Positions 59,922 to 64,000 of a stretch of DNA of 64,000 bases are shown here, piece by piece. Origin of the DNA: Thermodesulfobacteriota bacterium (GTDB lineage: Bacteria; Desulfobacterota; Syntrophorhabdia; Syntrophorhabdales; JANXAF01). The notes under the pieces are model-generated. The model did no database searches. It saw nothing but the letters and a program-made list of their open reading frames with translations, and was not told where the DNA came from. Each line of letters starts with the position of its first letter. The stretch's first letter is position 1. Position numbers and translations under genes: made by a program. The stretch covers positions 62,326 to 126,325 of the forward strand of contig JANXAF010000006.1 in the NCBI GenBank assembly GCA_025062045.1, written 5' to 3'.

Positions 59922-61404
59922 ACCAATTTTGACTGGATTTTTCTTCCCCACTGATAATTTCAAGAAAGGCTTCCACAACTTCAGGGTCAAATTGAGTTCC
60001 GCTACATCTTTTTACCTCCATCAGCGCTTCTTCCCTTGTCATCCCTTTTCTATACGGCCTATCAGTAACCATGGCGTCATACGAATCACAAACAGCCAAA
60101 ATTCTGGCTCCAATGGGAATCTCGTCTGAGCTTAGGTGATCGGGATAACCCTTTCCGTCGTATCTTTCATGGTGGTATCTCACAAGTCTTGCCTCTTTTA
60201 AGAGAAGGTCAAACCTGCTTAAAATTTCTTCACCAAATACCGGGTGTTTCTTCATCAATTCGTACTCTTCTTCTGTAAGGCGACCAGGTTTTAAAAGGAT
60301 ACTATCAGGAATCCCTATCTTTCCCAAATCGTGAATGGGACCAACCAGTTCCAGTCCGTGTCTTTCGCACTCAGGAATACCCATAAGGGTAGCAACTCGT
60401 AAGCTTAATTTTGCAACCCTTTGGCAATGGCCCTGGGTGTAAGCATCTCTTCTGTTTATTGAAATTATTAGGGAATTAAGCGTCTGCATGAGACTTTCGA
60501 AAAGGCTTTCGTAAAGCATCATGTTTTCTATCTGCACTGAAGCATTTTCGGCTATGAGCTTGAGGAGAAAAACATCTTCCGATAGGGTCTTTTCCTTGGT
60601 CTTATCTTTTTTCTCGAGACCCAAAAATCCTATGCACTCCTTTTTTATTAAAACTGGAACCAGAAGGAGCTCATCTAACTCTACGTACTTTTCCGAAACG
60701 TTTTGGTCTTTAGCGAGATGTCCATTAAGAAATATCCTCTTTTCCATTTTTTCTTTCTCACCCATCACCTTAAAGGGTATGATCTCCTTACTGTCCATGT
60801 CCACTGTGTAATAAGCAACGGATCTACCTTCGAATACATCCCGTGTTACTTCCAAAACCTTTTCAAAGACATCTTCACCCACCTTAATAGCGTTGAAACG
60901 GGTAGCTATCCGATACATTGCCGTAAGTTCTTTTATTCTATTCTGTAGTTCCCGATTGAGGAGCATTATTTTCTTTTTGTCTTCAAGGGATTGGTGGTTT
61001 TTTAGATTTTCCCCAAGGAGTTCCTTTTCCCTTTTGGCCCTCAAAAGACTGAGCCAAAGTTTATCGAATTCGATTGGCTTTAATATGAAATCGGAAGCAC
61101 CTTTTTTCATCGAGCTTATTATCACATCAGGCTCAAGATACCCCGTGACCATTATGACGGGAATCGTTGGGTCTTTGAGCTTTATTTTCTCGAGTAATGA
61201 AACCCCGTTTATGTCAGGAAGCTTTACGTCCGCCAAAACGATGTCAATCCTTTCTGCATCTAGAATCTTCATACCCTCTAACCCGGTGTATGCCTTAAAT
61301 ACCTCACACCCATTGAGCTTTAGGAATTCCGAAAGCATTTCGACTATTGCGGGCATATCGTCTATTATCAGAACCCTTGTTCCTTCAAGCATTATAAACC
61401 CCAC
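59914..61404 (-). CDS. Response regulator with GAF-like and HD-GYP domains (c-di-GMP phosphodiesterase)
   Basis: Up to 496 residues. The receiver domain (1-125) has VLIIDD, the phospho-acceptor Asp in VLADVKLPD and the conserved KPIE lysine. A GAF-like region (about 160-310) follows a short coiled coil. The C-terminal HD-GYP domain is canonical: GHCQRVAKL, GPIHDLGKIGIPD, YHHERYDGKGYP. It should hydrolyse c-di-GMP under two-component control. ATG at 61392 with AGGTGGGG upstream is likelier than GTG at 61404. No histidine kinase is adjacent. Confidence 0.93.
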   Translation of the reverse strand: MGFIMLEGTRVLIIDDMPAIVEMLSEFLKLNGCEVFKAYTGLEGMKILDAERIDIVLADVKLPDINGVSLLEKIKLKDPTIPVIMVTGYLEPDVIISSMKKGASDFILKPIEFDKLWLSLLRAKREKELLGENLKNHQSLEDKKKIMLLNRELQNRIKELTAMYRIATRFNAIKVGEDVFEKVLEVTRDVFEGRSVAYYTVDMDSKEIIPFKVMGEKEKMEKRIFLNGHLAKDQNVSEKYVELDELLLVPVLIKKECIGFLGLEKKDKTKEKTLSEDVFLLKLIAENASVQIENMMLYESLFESLMQTLNSLIISINRRDAYTQGHCQRVAKLSLRVATLMGIPECERHGLELVGPIHDLGKIGIPDSILLKPGRLTEEEYELMKKHPVFGEEILSRFDLLLKEARLVRYHHERYDGKGYPDHLSSDEIPIGARILAVCDSYDAMVTDRPYRKGMTREEALMEVKRCSGTQFDPEVVEAFLEIISGEEKSSQNWYA

Positions 61405-61410
61405 CTAAAG

Positions 61411-61980
61411 TTACTCGATTCGAAGCATCTTCAATCTCAATCCTTCAAGCCTTTTGATTTCGTCAACTAGGTGTTCCGTATCGCTGGGTAGCGATCTCTT
61501 AGGCTCTTCTTCCGTCTTTTTTCCGACGTTTTTGTACCTTTCTATCTCTTGATAAAGCTTTTGAAGCTTGAGGAAAAGTTCCCTGTTTAGCTTCTTAAGC
61601 CTAACCTTCTCTTTCGCATTTTTCACAATGACCCTCAACTCCTCGAGCCTAAAAGGCTTAATTAAATAGTCAAATGCCCCTAGTCTTACCGCATCGATTG
61701 CCGTGTCTATCGACGCGTAAGCAGTTATTATGACGAATTCGGTAAGATCATCTATCTCCCTTATCTTTTGAATAAGCTCAATACCTGACATACCTGGCAT
61801 GCTAAGATCCGTAATTATGAGGTCATACCTGTGATTTTTATACCTTTCGAGGGCCTCTATTCCGTCCCTGGCACCGTCTACTGTGTCCGCCTCATCCCTT
61901 AAGTACTCTCTAAGAAGGGAAACAGTCTCGGTATTATCATCGACTATAAGGATGCTAAAATACTCACTTTTCTGATTCAT
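61411..61980 (-). CDS. Single-domain response regulator with C-terminal coiled coil
   Basis: A 189-residue protein. The receiver domain has ILIVDDN, the acceptor Asp in LIITDLSMPGMSG, a T/A switch (VIITAYAS) and the lysine in LIKPFRLEEL. The remaining 65 residues are charged and helical with no output domain. It precedes the HD-GYP regulator by seven bases, so one kinase may serve both. Confidence 0.9.
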   Translation of the reverse strand: MNQKSEYFSILIVDDNTETVSLLREYLRDEADTVDGARDGIEALERYKNHRYDLIITDLSMPGMSGIELIQKIREIDDLTEFVIITAYASIDTAIDAVRLGAFDYLIKPFRLEELRVIVKNAKEKVRLKKLNRELFLKLQKLYQEIERYKNVGKKTEEEPKRSLPSDTEHLVDEIKRLEGLRLKMLRIE

Positions 61981-62173
61981 GTCTTCTTGCTTTGTTGGCT
62001 ACCTTCGCCCCTATCCTCTCGAAAAGAACTTTTTTCATTGCCTCTTCTGAAATTACTACCCGATCCTCCGAGACTTCCGGAGTGGTCACCTTTTCTTGTG
62101 ACTTGGGCCTAATCTTCATGTGCTTAACATAGGTTCTGATTATGGCTGTAATTCGTAAGTCAGTGATGGTCAT
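61964..62173 (-). CDS. Small flagellar-operon protein, possibly DVU0524/FlgM-associated type
   Basis: A 69-residue basic protein. It has the layout MTITDLRITAIIRTYVKHMK, a short linker, then EDRVVISEEAMKKVLFERI. An N-terminal IxxVLRTY-like helix followed by a V-x-I-S-x-E-A motif recalls the small proteins encoded near flgM in Desulfovibrio and relatives, but I am not certain. It overlaps the receiver gene by 17 bp. The start lacks a strong ribosome site. Confidence 0.5.
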   Translation of the reverse strand: MTITDLRITAIIRTYVKHMKIRPKSQEKVTTPEVSEDRVVISEEAMKKVLFERIGAKVANKARRHESEK

Positions 62174-62227
62174 CTTGGAACTCTAGATTCTATATCGGCA
62201 GGCCAAAAAAAAACTTAAGGGACTCCC

Positions 62228-62551
62228 CTACTCCTCCTTATCTAGAAATGCAGGCATGGGAGGGAAGGGAAATTTTGGTTGATACGATGCGATGGCTCTC
62301 TTTTTCATTGAGAGATTATCCATCTCTTTTAGAACTTTCGTCTTTATAGATTCTAGCCTTCTTAGAATCTCTTTTTCCATCTCTACGTGTTCCTTCTTAA
62401 CCCACGGAAAATCGACACTTTTTTCCATTATAGACTCTAAAAGTCCGTCTCTCGCTTTGATAATCTCTATGAATGCCTCATCGTCCGGCTCGGATAAAGC
62501 ATCTTCGGTAAGCCTCACAAATTGGGATATAAGCTCTTCCACGTCCATCAC
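62228..62551 (-). CDS. FliT-like flagellar protein
   Basis: A 107-residue helical protein beginning MMDVEELISQFVRLTEDAL. Two charged amphipathic helices are followed by a proline-rich tail containing SYQPKFPFPP. This layout, and a place downstream of a flagellin-modification type gene, suggest a FliT-like chaperone or secretion regulator. Similarity is too weak to be sure. The GTG-ATG start overlaps the stop of the preceding glycosyltransferase frame (TGATG). Confidence 0.5.
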   Translation of the reverse strand: MMDVEELISQFVRLTEDALSEPDDEAFIEIIKARDGLLESIMEKSVDFPWVKKEHVEMEKEILRRLESIKTKVLKEMDNLSMKKRAIASYQPKFPFPPMPAFLDKEE

Positions 62552-64000
62552 GCGAAAAGCAAAAAAACGTCATCCGGAAATTGCTCGGATATCCGATTGA
62601 GATCTACATGAGTCACAATGAGGTACTTTCTCCCTTTTAAATCGTTTAGGAGCTCTTCCTTTTTTCCATCGTATAGCACAATCTCTGGAGCCTCGGTAAA
62701 GCTTTTCTCTTTCATGTATGATTCAAGTTGTGCTTGTACAAATTCGATCTTTTCCCCGTTAGGGTGTACTATAAGTTCGGCTATTCTTACATAGGGGTGA
62801 TTCAAGTAGTAGTCAAACTTTTTTAGCCAGCTTTTCTTATCCCACTCAATGATGAAAAAAGTATCGCTCAATATGGGAAAAACCAGTTTTTCGTCCGTGA
62901 TTTCCGCCTTTGAAGCTTTTTCTATCAACTGGTCTTTTGTTAAAAAATGGTAGATACCCCACTTGTCCTGTAATTTTCTTAGATTTTTTTGTATTGAAAG
63001 CTCGTAATCTGCCACTTCATTCATGAAGGTTCTATTTCCAAAATGGTACACAAAGGACTCGCAAGAGATCAAAGTCTCGTATCCTGCGTGCTTTGCCCTT
63101 ATGCAAAAATCGTCATCTTCAAAATTCCCAGGAAAGAAATTTTCATCAAATCCCCCTATCTTTTCGATCACCTCCCTCTTTATTGCCATACAAAGCCCAA
63201 TTATGTAATTCTGCTTATGTAGAGACCCTTATTCTCCTCCTTTAGTTTTACGGCGTACGCGGAAAGTTTCCCAAAATCCACCTTTAGCGGATCATCAAAC
63301 CTTAAAGGACAATCCTCGATCATTTGCCCACCGTATACGTAATTGGAGAGGGGACCCGTTATTCCTATCTTGCCTTTATCGAGGAGTGGTTTTATAAGGC
63401 CCTTAAGCCAGCCGGGACTTACTAAAGCATCGTTGTTAAGTATTAAAACGTAGTCTCCTTTCGATACCTCAATCCCCCTATTACATCCTCTTGCAAAACC
63501 CTGATTCTTCTGAGCCCTAAAGTATTTTATCTCTGTCCCTTTCCATCTCTCCTTAAACTTCAAAACCTTACCCAAGAAGGGTTTTTCAGAGCCATTGTCC
63601 ACAAGGACGATCTCATAGGGAAGATCAGTATACCGTGCTAACGATTCAAGACATGCCCTTGTGTACTGCCAGTTCTCTTTGGCAAGTACAATTACGCTTG
63701 TCATGCCAAAGGGCTGAGCTGGCTCTCTAAATTCTATCTTTTCTTTTTTCAGTCCCTTTTGTCTTTGAGGAACCGTATGTCGGATCGCCATTTCTGTAAA
63801 GATAGACCGAACTTTTTTTACCTTCTTTGGGGAATAATTCTGCTCAATAAACTGTTTCCCATTACGGGATAAGGTCTCCCAAAGATTTCTGTCATTGTAT
63901 ACACGTATGACCTCCTCCGCAAACCTTTCCGCATCATCGGCTATTAAAATGTTCACTCCGTGAGTAAGTCCCATCGCTTAAACTTCAATAGATGCCGTAA
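62548..64000 (-). pseudogene. Disrupted glycosyltransferase (GT4-type tail fused to GT2), frameshift and nonsense
   Basis: Three pieces of one protein. At the window edge the frame reads TASIEV, then TAA (63980-63978), then AMGLTHGVNILIADD, which is the end of a family 1/4 glycosyltransferase domain; the TAA sits where an acidic residue is normally found. A GT2 domain follows (SVIVLAKENWQYTRACLESL, VLVDNGSE, FARGCNRG, VLILNNDALVSPG). That frame ends at 63201, but the sequence continues one frame over as HKQNYIIGLCMAIKREV and EDDDFCIRAKHAGYE to the stop at 62548. The shift lies near the CTCT at 63221-63224. The 5' end is outside the window. Either a true pseudogene or consensus errors. Confidence 0.75.

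Overview
The window looks like a chromosomal segment of an anaerobic, flagellated Gram-negative bacterium, most probably of the Desulfobacterota (former Deltaproteobacteria) and perhaps thermophilic. The evidence is the rplM-rpsI-argC order, atpB-atpE separated from the F1 genes, a Tat-exported [NiFe] hydrogenase, a TRAP transporter, B12-dependent mutases, a TonB receptor, and thiamine and GH57 genes otherwise common in archaea and thermophiles. Translation often begins at TTG or GTG, and most arginine codons are AGA/AGG. No prophage, CRISPR array or complete insertion sequence was seen.

Layout. 1-7750: bioA (cut by the window edge) diverges from an acyl-CoA carboxylase carboxyltransferase gene that has a consensus promoter. 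After two small minus-strand genes comes an unusual plus-strand operon: zinc ribbon, ParB-like protein, spore-photoproduct-lyase-like radical SAM protein, SDR and a membrane protein. 7767-12510: methylmalonyl-CoA epimerase followed by the classical mnmE-jag-yidC-yidD-rnpA-rpmH block. 12511-16463: a FecR-domain protein, a decayed patch, then rplM-rpsI-argC. 16468-22010: minus-strand AICAR transformylase, transketolase, endonuclease III and PolX. 22119-28391: tig-clpP-clpX, tRNA-Val, tRNA-Asp, a GH57 enzyme and a glycosyltransferase whose end overlaps an antisense tRNA-Arg. 28519-33098: hydrogenase structural genes, tRNA-Lys and the membrane part of ATP synthase. 33093-38955: ampG, xseA and a tightly overlapped thi4-thiDN-thiC operon.

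39246-49943 is the most striking region. A TetR-type gene with a recognisable operator heads a minus-strand run of two split B12-dependent acyl-CoA mutases (each a large subunit plus a separate cobalamin-binding subunit), an acyl-CoA ligase and an MmgE/PrpD protein, followed by a TRAP transporter. Both mutases lack the residues that bind methylmalonyl-CoA in the classical enzyme, so they probably rearrange a different substrate. The set reads as uptake, CoA activation, carbon-skeleton rearrangement and further conversion of an unidentified, probably branched, organic acid.

50253-64000 is a motility region. It holds two different stator pairs (motAB), two PilZ proteins, one canonical and one degenerate HD-GYP protein, a lone receiver protein and FliT-like export genes, suggesting flagellar control by c-di-GMP. 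Inserted in it are a periplasmic rhodanese and a TonB receptor-FmdE pair. The window ends in a glycosyltransferase gene broken by a frameshift and an in-frame stop.

All calls come from reading the sequence by eye. Family names rest on recognised motifs; residue correspondences to well-studied enzymes are manual alignments from memory and should be confirmed computationally.
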